Position numbers and translations under genes: made by a program
Shown: positions 38,117 to 46,162 of the stretch, piece by piece
Layout: each line of letters starts with the position of its first letter
Numbering within the stretch: the first letter of the stretch is position 1
Assembly: GCA_031404815.1 (NCBI GenBank)
Contig: JANNIH010000005.1
Location: 105,205 to 169,204, forward strand
From: DASYKS01 sp031404815
GTDB taxonomy: Bacteria > Acidobacteriota > Thermoanaerobaculia > Multivoradales > UBA5704
Length of the DNA: 64,000 bases
Reading direction: 5' to 3'
Notes under the pieces: generated by a model
Database searches by the model: none
Told to the model about the DNA's origin: nothing
The model's input: the letters and a program-made list of their open reading frames with translations, nothing else

Positions 38117-38998
38117 GTGGTAGAAGATCGCATTCCCCAAACCCGCCGACCGGTCGCGCGCTTGGCCGAAGCGCTGTTTTCGCCCCTGCCCGAACCGGGT
38201 GGTAGGGCGCGAGATGGCGCCCTGCGCGCGCTGCTCGCGGCTTTCGGACGGATGCTCGAAATCGAAGGGGCCGACCGCCTGGAGCCGCGCGGCACGCCGG
38301 TCATCTTCGCGCTCAACCATGGCAACGCCACCGAAGCGTTGCTCGCGCCGGCCGCCCTGGTTTGGCTCTCCGGTGGCCGACCGATCCATTTCCTCGCCGA
38401 TTGGATGTACTTAGAGCTGCCGTTGGTGGGCCACCTGCTCCGGTTGTCGCAGCCGATCCCCGTGTTCGGCAAGCCGGCTCGCGGACGTTGGCGTGAAGAA
38501 ATTCGCCAGGCGGGCCTGACCGAGTCGCCGCTCGACCGAGCGCTCGAACGGCTCCTTGGCGGCGCGAGCGTTGGGATCTTTCCCGAAGGGACGCGCAACG
38601 CCGATCCTACGCACCTTCGCCCCGGCCGCGCCGGCCTGGGCGAGCTGGCGCTTCGGTCGACCGCGTCGATCGTGCCGGTGGGCCTGTTCTACCCGGCCGC
38701 CGCGCGGCTCGGCCGGATTCCACGGCTCGGCCGAACGATTCTGCGCGTCGGGGAGGCGCTCGATGTCTCCGCCGAGCGGGAGCGCGCCCGGGAAGCCGGA
38801 TTCGAGCGCTCGGCACGCCGCGCGCTCGCCCGCGCGGTGATCGACAAAACGCTGGCCGCACTGGCGGACCTCGCGGGCAAACGGCCGCCGAGCGACAGCG
38901 GTTGCCGATCTCCCAAACCCATCCGACCCGAGCGGTCGCCGCGGGTCGCCGCTCCGATCCTAGATCCGCTCCGCCCCCCAAGGAGAGACTCCGCATGA
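38117..38998 (+). CDS. PlsC-like acyltransferase
   Basis: 293 residues from GTG 38117 (AGGA upstream). The acyltransferase motif I reads ALNHGNATEALLAP: the catalytic NH is kept but the usual H-x4-D is H-x4-E. Motif III is present as VGIFPEGTRNADPTHLRPG, and motif IV-like SIVPVGLFYP follows. This places it among LPLAT/PlsC enzymes that acylate glycerol phosphates or other hydroxyl/amine acceptors. ATGA overlap with the next gene, an N-acyl-amino-acid-synthase-like GNAT, suggests that both act on one acyl product. Confidence 0.78.
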   Translation: MVEDRIPQTRRPVARLAEALFSPLPEPGGRARDGALRALLAAFGRMLEIEGADRLEPRGTPVIFALNHGNATEALLAPAALVWLSGGRPIHFLADWMYLELPLVGHLLRLSQPIPVFGKPARGRWREEIRQAGLTESPLDRALERLLGGASVGIFPEGTRNADPTHLRPGRAGLGELALRSTASIVPVGLFYPAAARLGRIPRLGRTILRVGEALDVSAERERAREAGFERSARRALARAVIDKTLAALADLAGKRPPSDSGCRSPKPIRPERSPRVAAPILDPLRPPRRDSA

Positions 38999-39654
38999 GA
39001 TGCCCCGTCACCATCGACAAGGTCCTCGACTCCGCATCCAGAGCCGCCGCGCTCCAGGTCTTCGAGCAGGTCTACCTCCAAGAGAAGCGCTGGATCCGGG
39101 ATGTCGAAAGTGAAATCCCGGCCGACCTCGGGAATCGCGGCACCGGACCGGCCGACCGCTCCTGGTACGTCGCGATGATCGATGGGCAACCGGCCGGGGC
39201 AATTCGCCTGGCCTACGATCCCGACCTCGAGCTGCCGGCCGACTACGGGGTGACGCTCGAGCCCGGAGTCGACCTCGCTCGATTGCGCGCGAGCGGCCGG
39301 TTCGTCGACATCGGCCGATTCATGATCGTGCCGCGCCACCGCCGCAACGCCCGGGTCGCCCTCGAGCTGATGCAGGCGGCGATCGGCGAAGTGGTCGACC
39401 GCGGCTACACCCACTTCCTGACCGACGTGTTCGAGAGCGACCCCCACTCGCCTCTCGGCTTCCACACCCGGGTGCTCGGTTTCGAGCGGATCGGCACCCA
39501 CCGCCGCGGCGAGCTCGCCTGCGAGAGCGTTCGGGTGCTGCTGATCCTCGATATCGCCCGCGCCTATCGGCGCCTCAAGGAGCGCGGCAACCGAATCTTC
39601 CGCCAGGTCGCAGCCGGGCTCGACGAAAGCCGCTTGGCCCCGGCGCCGAGGTAG
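38995..39654 (+). CDS. N-acyl amino acid synthase/AHL-synthase-like GNAT
   Basis: 219 residues from ATG 38995, with AAGGAGA upstream and overlapping the previous stop. The fold shows SWYVAMIDGQPAGAIRLAYD, GRFVDIGRFMIVPRHRRNAR and YTHFLTDVFESDPHSPLGFH, which recall the autoinducer-synthase-like GNAT branch (FeeM/N-acyl-tyrosine synthases and PEP-CTERM-associated acyltransferases) that use acyl-ACP. The product would be a fatty-acyl amino acid or related lipid. No acyl carrier protein gene is nearby. The family call is moderate. Confidence 0.65.
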   Translation: MRCPVTIDKVLDSASRAAALQVFEQVYLQEKRWIRDVESEIPADLGNRGTGPADRSWYVAMIDGQPAGAIRLAYDPDLELPADYGVTLEPGVDLARLRASGRFVDIGRFMIVPRHRRNARVALELMQAAIGEVVDRGYTHFLTDVFESDPHSPLGFHTRVLGFERIGTHRRGELACESVRVLLILDIARAYRRLKERGNRIFRQVAAGLDESRLAPAPR

Positions 39655-39770
39655 GGTCCTCTGTCCGCCACGCCGCTGTCACAGGAGATTCACCCCTTGG
39701 AGGTTTTCCGGGCGTGGGCAAGAGCGGTACGATAGGCGTTTGCAGGGCTCTAGAGGGCCCGGGAGATGTG

Positions 39771-40439
39771 ATGGAACGGCGACTGGATCAAGAACTCGAC
39801 CGGATTCGGCAGAGCCTGTTGCGCATGGGTGGCATGGTCGAAGAGATGGTGGCGCGGGCGACCCGGGCGCTGCTCGAACGCGATCGCGCCCTGTGCCATC
39901 AGGTGATCGCGAGCGACCAGGAGGTCGATCTGCTCGAAATCGAGATCGACGAACTCTGCCATGGCGTCCTCAGCCTGCGGCAGCCGATCGCGGTCGATCT
40001 CCGCTTTCTGGTCGCGGTGATGAAGATCAACAGCGACCTGGAACGGATCGGCGACTCGGCGGTCAACATCGCGCAGTCGGTCGATCAGCTGGTCGATCAG
40101 CCGCCGCTCAAGCCCTACATCGATCTGCCTCACCTCTCACGCCTGGTCCAAGAGATGGTGCGCGAGAGCCTCGACGCCCTGGTCCGTCGCGATTCCGATC
40201 TCGCCCAAGAGGTCTGCCGTCGGGACGACGACGTCGACGCCCTATACAAACAGATCTTCCGCGAGCTGCTGACCTTCATGATCGAAGACCCGAAGACGGT
40301 CAGCCGCGCACTCCACCTGCTCCTGATCGCACGCAACCTCGAACGGATCGCGGACCATGCGACCAACATCGGCGAAGATGTCATCTACTACGTTGAAGGG
40401 CGCGACGTCCGCCACCCGCTGGCGACCAAAAGCGCCTGA
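39771..40439 (+). CDS. phoU: PhoU phosphate-signalling regulator
   Basis: 222 residues from ATG 39771 (GGGAG upstream). Two tandem three-helix PhoU repeats: EVDLLEIEIDELCHGVLSLR and DLRFLVAVMKINSDLERIGD in the first, DVDALYKQIFRELLTFMIED and LIARNLERIADHATNIGEDV in the second, with the metal-binding E/D-x3-D signature in each. PhoU links the Pst transporter to PhoR. No pst genes lie in the window. A CTGTCAC sequence about 90 bases upstream could be a Pho-box half. Confidence 0.96.
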   Translation: MERRLDQELDRIRQSLLRMGGMVEEMVARATRALLERDRALCHQVIASDQEVDLLEIEIDELCHGVLSLRQPIAVDLRFLVAVMKINSDLERIGDSAVNIAQSVDQLVDQPPLKPYIDLPHLSRLVQEMVRESLDALVRRDSDLAQEVCRRDDDVDALYKQIFRELLTFMIEDPKTVSRALHLLLIARNLERIADHATNIGEDVIYYVEGRDVRHPLATKSA

Positions 40440-40443
40440 TTCT

Positions 40444-40481
40444 CCCGGTCAATTCTCCGACTCCGGGGAGTTTTGACCGGG
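40444..40481 (+). terminator. Stem-loop after phoU
   Basis: CCCGGTCAA (40444-40452) pairs with TTGACCGGG (40473-40481), enclosing a smaller CTCC/GGAG stem. It begins 4 bases after the phoU stop. There is no T run, so it is probably a factor-dependent or mRNA-stabilising structure. Confidence 0.5.
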
Positions 40482-40617
40482 ATCGGTCACGAGGTTGACT
40501 TTGTGCGGATTCTTTTGTCACGGAATCGCTGGCTGGCGCACCCCACTTATTGAACGAAGAATTTTTCCGCGGAACTTCGGCGCTTGGGAGCAGCCGGATC
40601 GCGGGAGGAGTGGCGCG

Positions 40618-40917
40618 ATGTCCAGCGAGTCGATCAGGAGCCGGTGTTCCCGTTTTCTCCCTATCACGGCCTTCACAGCGCTGTTGTTCCTGGGCTCCGT
40701 CCCCTCGCAGGCCGCGTTCGCAGGCCGACCGGTGTTCGACGACTCTACGGTTCTCGTCGAGCTTTCCGGATGGTGGGGCAAGATCATCGAGTCGGGCCGT
40801 TTGGCCGTGACCGCGATTTGGGCGGACTACGGGATCGCCATCGACCCTAACGGCGCCCCTGACGACACCTCCCGGCCCGTCGGGCCGGTCGACCCCACGG
40901 ACCTGACCTTTCGTTAA
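40618..40917 (+). CDS. Small secreted peptide with IDPNG motif (copy 2 of DPxG family)
   Basis: 99 residues from ATG 40618, with GGGAGGAG nine bases upstream. A signal peptide (basic MSSESIRSRCSRF, hydrophobic LPITAFTALLFLGSV, cleavage near SQAAFA) is followed by a short mature part. The segment AVTAIWADYGIAIDPNGAPD aligns with LWAVSGCILDPNG of the peptide at 51687-52058. The C-terminus is Asp/Pro-rich and has no Cys. The gene lies 67 bases upstream of the zinc-finger/TPR gene at 40985, same strand, the same order as at 26.4 kb. Function unknown. Confidence 0.7.
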   Translation: MSSESIRSRCSRFLPITAFTALLFLGSVPSQAAFAGRPVFDDSTVLVELSGWWGKIIESGRLAVTAIWADYGIAIDPNGAPDDTSRPVGPVDPTDLTFR

Positions 40918-40984
40918 GGTCTGACGCCCGGGGACATTTTGTGAGATCCTGCCAGCGTACGCTCGAGCTCTCTTGGAGAGATCT

Positions 40985-42292
40985 ATGACCCTCAAGCATC
41001 TCACCACCCATCCGGAGCCCGAGCGGCTTTGGGCGTTTCTTCGTGCCGAGCTCTCTCCGGCAGAGGGAAAACCGATCATCAGTCACCTGCTCCACGGCTG
41101 TGCGCACTGCGCAGAGCTGTTGGCGCCGATGGTCCGTTCGGTCTTCCACCCGCTGCGGGAGCAGCCGACCTTCGATCTCGCCGCCTACGACCCACCGATC
41201 GATCGCGCGGTTGCCGCTGCGCACCGCGAGATCGCCGCGCGCAATGAAGAGATCGAGCTCGCCTTGAATGCTCGGCTCACCTCCCCGCTCGCTTCGGTTC
41301 GGGAGCGCTGTACGACCCTGCTTGCCGAAAGCTGGGAACTGCGCACCAGCGATCCGACCGGCATGGTCACGCTCGCCCGACTGGCCACCCAGCTCGCCGA
41401 CTCTCTGGGTTCCAATGACGGCGGCGCCGCGGAGTGCGCCGATTTCCAGGCGCGCGCTTGGTCGGAGCTGGGGAACGCATTGCGCATCGCGGCCGACGTT
41501 CCCGGCTCGGAGTGCGCTTTTGCCGAGGCGCTGTTGCGCGCGGACCAAGGTACGGGCGACCGACAGCTGTTCGCCCGCATCCTCGATCTGACCGCCTCGT
41601 TGCGCATTTCACAACGGCGATTCCGCGAGGCCTGTCGGCTGCTCGAAGGTATCTACGAGCTTCATCGAGCGGAGGGCGAGCAACACCTGGCAGGCCGTGC
41701 GCTGATCAGGCGCGGCATCGCCCTGGTCTATGAGAACGAATTTGAAGAGTCGTGCCGATACATCGCGCACGGCTTGGGTCAGATCGACCCTAGCCGGGAG
41801 CCGGCATTGGCCCTTTCGGCGGTCCACAACCTGTTGATCGGATCGGTCGAGGCGGGCGCCTACGAGCAGGCCGCTCGCTGGATCACCGCAAGCCGTACGC
41901 TCTACGACCGCCGTGGCTCGGCGATCGACCAGCTGAAACTACGCTGGATCGAGGGGCGCATTGAGGCGGCCCGGGGGGATTTGGAATCCGCTGAGCTCGG
42001 GCTCTGGGAGGTCCACGACGAATTCGAAAGCCGGGGGCTGCCGATCGAAGCGGCGGTCGTGGCACTCGATCTCGCGATGCTCTGGCTTCAGCAGGGGCGC
42101 ACGGCCGAAATTCTCGAGAGTGTCGAAGAGATCCTCGAGACCTTCCGCGCGCTCGGCATCCGCCGCGAGGCGGTCGCCGCGCTGCTGATCCTGCGCCGCG
42201 CCATCGACCACGAGCGGGCGACTGCGGAACTCGCGCGACTGTTGCGTCGAGTGTCCGGCCGGCTGAAGCGGCAGGAGAGCTTGATCATCTGA
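40985..42292 (+). CDS. Zinc-finger/TPR protein, putative peptide-linked regulator (copy 2)
   Basis: 435 residues from ATG 40985 (GGAGAG upstream). HLLHGCAHCAELL at about 34-46 gives an H-x3-C-x2-C zinc motif, as in the copy at 25359. From residue ~130 on there is a TPR superhelix: GRALIRRGIALVYENEFEES, LKLRWIEGRIEAARGDLESA, AAVVALDLAMLWLQQGRTAE and a final EAVAALLILRRAIDHERATA. The last two repeats match those of the XRE/TPR proteins at 50195 and 52142, so all four share one TPR scaffold with different N-terminal modules. No membrane segment. Probably cytoplasmic, acting on the adjacent peptide locus; inferred. Confidence 0.75.
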   Translation: MTLKHLTTHPEPERLWAFLRAELSPAEGKPIISHLLHGCAHCAELLAPMVRSVFHPLREQPTFDLAAYDPPIDRAVAAAHREIAARNEEIELALNARLTSPLASVRERCTTLLAESWELRTSDPTGMVTLARLATQLADSLGSNDGGAAECADFQARAWSELGNALRIAADVPGSECAFAEALLRADQGTGDRQLFARILDLTASLRISQRRFREACRLLEGIYELHRAEGEQHLAGRALIRRGIALVYENEFEESCRYIAHGLGQIDPSREPALALSAVHNLLIGSVEAGAYEQAARWITASRTLYDRRGSAIDQLKLRWIEGRIEAARGDLESAELGLWEVHDEFESRGLPIEAAVVALDLAMLWLQQGRTAEILESVEEILETFRALGIRREAVAALLILRRAIDHERATAELARLLRRVSGRLKRQESLII

Positions 42293-42442
42293 CAGTTCGA
42301 GTCCACCGGTGCTTCTCGGAAAATCTCATCCCTTCCATCCGGGGGTTGGTGGCTTCCGAGATGTCGTTGGTCCCTCTGCCGGTTGCAGTTTCCCCCGGTT
42401 CTGAGAGATTCTCTCTCCCGTCTCACGACGGGGGATCTCCAC

Positions 42443-43570
42443 ATGGTCGTTCAGTCTTCACGCACGGCATCCGTGCTGCTCTCGGCATTTCTCTCGTTCG
42501 GCCTGCCTTCGGCCCAGGCTGTAGATCTCGATCCGACCCAACTCGAAGGGAGATACCGCGCCGTTGTCGGGCTTTGGGCGGCAGGTGACCCTCGGGCGAT
42601 CGACGAGCTGGTTCGCTTCGAATCGTCGACTATTTCGGATCGCGACCCAAAGACACGCGAGATCTTGCACAAGGCCGAGCAGCGGGTGATTTCCGACCTC
42701 GCGGCGGTCGATCTCGAAGTCCTGGTGCCCCTTTCGGTCCTGCACCAGGAGGCCTATCGGCACTACGCACTGCACGGTGGGATCGGCGCGGCCCAGGTCG
42801 CGACACATGACCGAACGCTCGCGCTCGACCTTGCCCTGCTCTACAAGAAATATGTCGATACGCCGGCGGCGTCAGCCCTCGCGAGCCGCCTGATCGCGCG
42901 GCTCGCGAGCGTTTCGACCGATTCGTTTCAGGCTGCCAAATTGTTCCAGCTCGCTTCAGAACTCGACCCGAAGAACGGCCTGCCGCTGCTCGGGCTCGCC
43001 ACCGTGTTCGAAAAGAACGGCAACTACACCGACGCGGTCGCCGCGCTCGAACGTCTGCGCAAACTCGACCCCGAAAATTCCAAGAAGTTTCCGGAAGGCA
43101 CCCTCCGGCTGGCCCTCTGCCTGGCCCGCCTCGACCGCAGGCCTGAGGCTGTCGAGCTGCTGGCTCCGCTCGCCCAGGCGCCTCCGGCCTCCTGGGTCGG
43201 TCTCCTCGCCGCCCAGGAGCTCGCCCGCATCGAGCAGGAGGCACGCCGTTTCGAGCGCGCAGAGAAGGTCCTTCGCGCCGCCCTCCTGCGCTTCCCACGT
43301 TCCGCTCGATTGACTCTTCAGCTCGTGTCGGTCCTCGACTCGCGCGGCGCGCAGCAAGAGGCGCGCTCGGTGCTCGGGACGCTCGCAGAGATCGGCGCCG
43401 ACCCTTCAGACGACTCACGCTACCGCTACAATCGGCTCTCCGAAGATCTGTTCAATGACGCGGAGCGGGTGGTCGAGCCCGCCGGGCGTGAGCGCCTTCC
43501 GGCTCTCGCCAGCTCCCTCGGCCCGGCCGCCGCCATGGCGCCGGCCACCGAGGAAGGAGTCGCGCGATGA
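42443..43570 (+). CDS. Secreted TPR protein
   Basis: 375 residues from ATG 42443 (GGGGGA upstream). Signal peptide: SSRTASVLLSAFLSFGLPS then AQA|VDL. TPR-type helices follow: FQAAKLFQLASELDPKNGLP, ATVFEKNGNYTDAVAALERL, FPEGTLRLALCLARLDRRPE and ERAEKVLRAALLRFPRSARL. It ends as ATGA over the start of the VWA gene, so the two are coupled. A periplasmic scaffold for the VWA protein is plausible. Confidence 0.75.
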   Translation: MVVQSSRTASVLLSAFLSFGLPSAQAVDLDPTQLEGRYRAVVGLWAAGDPRAIDELVRFESSTISDRDPKTREILHKAEQRVISDLAAVDLEVLVPLSVLHQEAYRHYALHGGIGAAQVATHDRTLALDLALLYKKYVDTPAASALASRLIARLASVSTDSFQAAKLFQLASELDPKNGLPLLGLATVFEKNGNYTDAVAALERLRKLDPENSKKFPEGTLRLALCLARLDRRPEAVELLAPLAQAPPASWVGLLAAQELARIEQEARRFERAEKVLRAALLRFPRSARLTLQLVSVLDSRGAQQEARSVLGTLAEIGADPSDDSRYRYNRLSEDLFNDAERVVEPAGRERLPALASSLGPAAAMAPATEEGVAR

Positions 43571-44736
43571 GCCGCGGCCGCGCGCTCGCCGTCGCCTTCC
43601 TGCTCGGCTTCGGAGCGGTCGCCGCAGAAGCCGCCATCCAAGTGAGGATTAAAAGTCCCGCACCGGGTCAACCGATTTTTGGGCCCACCGAGCTTGCGGC
43701 CGAGGTCGTCGGCAGCGAACCCATCGCGCGGGTCGAATTTTTCTGCGGTGGGCGTTCCGTGGGTTCGGTCGCCACGCCGCCCTACCAGTTGACCTGGAAT
43801 GCCGGGGAGCAGAACATCCCTCGCGAGTTCCGCGTGGTCGCTTACGGCGCTTCCGGTTCGAGCGCTTCGGACGCACTGACCACCGAACCGGTCCAGATCG
43901 ACGAGCGCTTGGATCTAGAGCTGCAGCAGCTCTACGCCACGGTTTTGCGCGATCGGCAGCGCGTGCTCAACCTCGATCCGAACGATTTCGAGGTGTTCGA
44001 CAACGGACAGCGGCAGGAGCTCGTGGCTTTCGATCGGGGTGAATTGCCGCTCTCGGCGATCCTTCTGATCGACAGCAGCGAGAGCATGCGCGGCGAGCGG
44101 ATCGAGGCGGCGCTCGTCGGCGCCCGCGCCTTCGTAGCCGGAATGCGGCCGATCGACCAGGCGAGCGCTCTCCTGTTCTCGGATCGCCTGATGGCGAGCA
44201 CCCCCCTCACCAGCGACTCAGCTGTGCTCAACAAGGTCCTCACCCACATCGAGGCGGCAGGGGGCTCGGCGGTCAACGACTATCTCTTCGCCGCGCTCAA
44301 GCTTCTGGAGTCGCACCAGGGTCGGCGGGTCGTGGTCCTGCTCTCCGACGGCGCCGACATCCACAGCGTGCTGCCGATGGCGGAGGTCCTGCGCGAGTCG
44401 AGGGTGAGCCAAGCTCTGATCTATTGGATCGCGCTCGACGACGGATCGAAGCGGAAGTCCTTCACCTCGGCTTGGCGCAACTGGCAGACGAACGACCGTG
44501 AGTTCGAGCAACTGGAGAAAGCGGTCGACGAGAGCGGCGGCCGGATCGTGCGCATCTCGAAGACCGAGGACCTGACCTCGGCCTTCGCCGGCATCCTGCA
44601 AGAACTCCGCGAGCAGTACGCGCTCTCCTACTACTCGACCTCCAACAAGAACGACGGCCGCTGGCACAAAGTCGAGGTGAGAGTGAAAGCTTCCGGCGTC
44701 CGCGTGCGCACCCGCGACGGGTATATCGACTACTGA
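43567..44736 (+). CDS. Secreted VWFA-related protein (Acidobacterial type)
   Basis: 389 residues. Signal peptide LAVAFLLGFGAVAAEAA, an Ig-like domain (about 22-110; VRIKSPAPGQPIFGPTELAA) and then the VWFA-related region: NDFEVFDNGQRQELVAFDRG and the MIDAS segment LLIDSSESMRGERIEAALVG, with DxSxS metal ligands, through VVVLLSDGADIHSVLP to LREQYALSYYSTSN and a terminal VRVRTRDGYIDY. This ~300-residue module is expanded in Acidobacteriota and acts in extracytoplasmic protein interactions. Coupled to the TPR gene upstream. A bidirectional terminator follows. Confidence 0.9.
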   Translation: MSRGRALAVAFLLGFGAVAAEAAIQVRIKSPAPGQPIFGPTELAAEVVGSEPIARVEFFCGGRSVGSVATPPYQLTWNAGEQNIPREFRVVAYGASGSSASDALTTEPVQIDERLDLELQQLYATVLRDRQRVLNLDPNDFEVFDNGQRQELVAFDRGELPLSAILLIDSSESMRGERIEAALVGARAFVAGMRPIDQASALLFSDRLMASTPLTSDSAVLNKVLTHIEAAGGSAVNDYLFAALKLLESHQGRRVVVLLSDGADIHSVLPMAEVLRESRVSQALIYWIALDDGSKRKSFTSAWRNWQTNDREFEQLEKAVDESGGRIVRISKTEDLTSAFAGILQELREQYALSYYSTSNKNDGRWHKVEVRVKASGVRVRTRDGYIDY

Positions 44737-44745
44737 CACCCCACG

Positions 44746-44774
44746 AAAAAGGGGCGGATCGCTCCGCCCCCTTT
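44746..44774. terminator. Bidirectional terminator between VWA and SGNH genes
   Basis: GGGGCGGA (44751-44758) and TCCGCCCC (44763-44770) pair around TCGC, with AAAAA on the left and CTTT on the right, so it works for both convergent transcripts. Confidence 0.9.
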
Positions 44775-44796
44775 CCTTCCCACGAAAACGCCTGGC

Positions 44797-46143
44797 CTAT
44801 CGTCGCCGACCGCCGCGACGACCACCACCACCGCTGGACGGCGGCTGCGGGTTCTCCGGGAAGTTCAGGCTCTGAAACAGGCTACGCTTGGCCTCTTCGG
44901 TAAACAGAACGAGTTCGGAACTCTCCGTGTCGTTCGCCGCGAGCGCACCCGCCGAGGCCCCACCAAAGAGGAAGCCGAACAGGTCCACCTGCGGGACGCT
45001 GGTGCCGAACTTGGCGTTGATCGCCTGGATCCAGACGTTCGCGATGTAGGCGTAGCCGAACGAGCTCGGGTGGACGCCGTCGTACGAGAAGATGCCGCCG
45101 GTCAGGAACGCCGGAGTGAACGTCACACCGCCGATCGGAATACCGGAGATCGCCGCCTGGCGCAGGACGCCGTTCACGTCGACCAGAGCCGCACCCCGTT
45201 CATTGGCGACGGTCGCGATCACGTTGTTGTAGCCGGCCACCCGCGCCGAGATCGTCGCGATTTCGGCCGCATCGAGCACCGAGCTGTTGGACAGCGGCTG
45301 GCCGGTGCCCCCGAGGGCGACCGGAATCCCTTTGCCCATGCGCAGCTCGGTGGTCGCGGTCAGCAGCACGCGGTCGCCCGCCGCGAGCGGACCGTTCGGG
45401 CCGATCAGGCGAACCGGCTGGCCGTTGATCAGGACCGGCTGGCTGGTCGCCGGGTTCACCACCACGTTCGGCACCGTCGTGACGAACGGAATCGTGGTCA
45501 CGTCCGGGATGTTCGCGAACGCCATCTTCGCGCCGGTCGCGTTGATCGCCGAAGCGATTGCGCGCAGGTCGGTCTCGTACCGGGCGAGCGAGGTCAGGGT
45601 GACGCCGTCGATCACGATCCCCGAGGTCGCCGCGCCGAGCGCGTCGTTGTTGCCGATCCAGATCGTGACGAACGTCGGGCTCTGCTGCACCGCCTGCTGT
45701 AGCGCGGTCCGGCCGCGGAGCACCGGGCTGAACGACTGGAGCACGAGATCGTGCAGGCCGCCGGTCACCGTCGCCACCGTGTCGCGGACATTCGCGCCCG
45801 GGACGCCCAGGTTGTTGTACGGCCGAGTGATCAAGGCATTGGTGAGGTTGCCCGGGTTGCCGTCCTTCGGCAGGATCGTCGGGCCCACCAGGCTGCGCAG
45901 CTCGAGGAGCTTCGGCAGACCCGGCTCGCTCACCAGGGGCTGGTCGAACCCGGAACCGGGTCGCGCCTGCTTGCTGATCAGGGCCGGATAGCTGTTGCGC
46001 GACAGAGAGCCGAGCATGCCGCCGCTCTGGTAGCCGGCGGTCAGGCTGTCGCCGATCGCGACGTAACGGGTGAAGTCGGCCTGCCCGAACGCGGGCAGAG
46101 AGAGGGCGAAGAGGGAGAGAAGAACGATCGAGTGCTTACGCAT
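44797..46143 (-). CDS. Secreted SGNH/GDSL hydrolase
   Basis: 448 residues from ATG 46143. Signal peptide SIVLLSLFALSLPAFG, then block I FTRYVAIGDSLTAGYQSGG with the nucleophile Ser of GDS, block III VTIWIGNNDALGA (Gly-x-Asn-Asp oxyanion pair) and block V YDGVHPSSFGYAYIAN with the catalytic Asp/His. The tail is Gly/Arg-rich (SSGGGGRRGGRRR). It is likely an esterase or lipase for lipids taken up or processed at the outer membrane; it follows a FadL-type porin gene by 19 bases. Confidence 0.92.
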   Translation of the reverse strand: MRKHSIVLLSLFALSLPAFGQADFTRYVAIGDSLTAGYQSGGMLGSLSRNSYPALISKQARPGSGFDQPLVSEPGLPKLLELRSLVGPTILPKDGNPGNLTNALITRPYNNLGVPGANVRDTVATVTGGLHDLVLQSFSPVLRGRTALQQAVQQSPTFVTIWIGNNDALGAATSGIVIDGVTLTSLARYETDLRAIASAINATGAKMAFANIPDVTTIPFVTTVPNVVVNPATSQPVLINGQPVRLIGPNGPLAAGDRVLLTATTELRMGKGIPVALGGTGQPLSNSSVLDAAEIATISARVAGYNNVIATVANERGAALVDVNGVLRQAAISGIPIGGVTFTPAFLTGGIFSYDGVHPSSFGYAYIANVWIQAINAKFGTSVPQVDLFGFLFGGASAGALAANDTESSELVLFTEEAKRSLFQSLNFPENPQPPSSGGGGRRGGRRR

Positions 46144-46162
46144 GTCCGGATATCTCCCGAGA

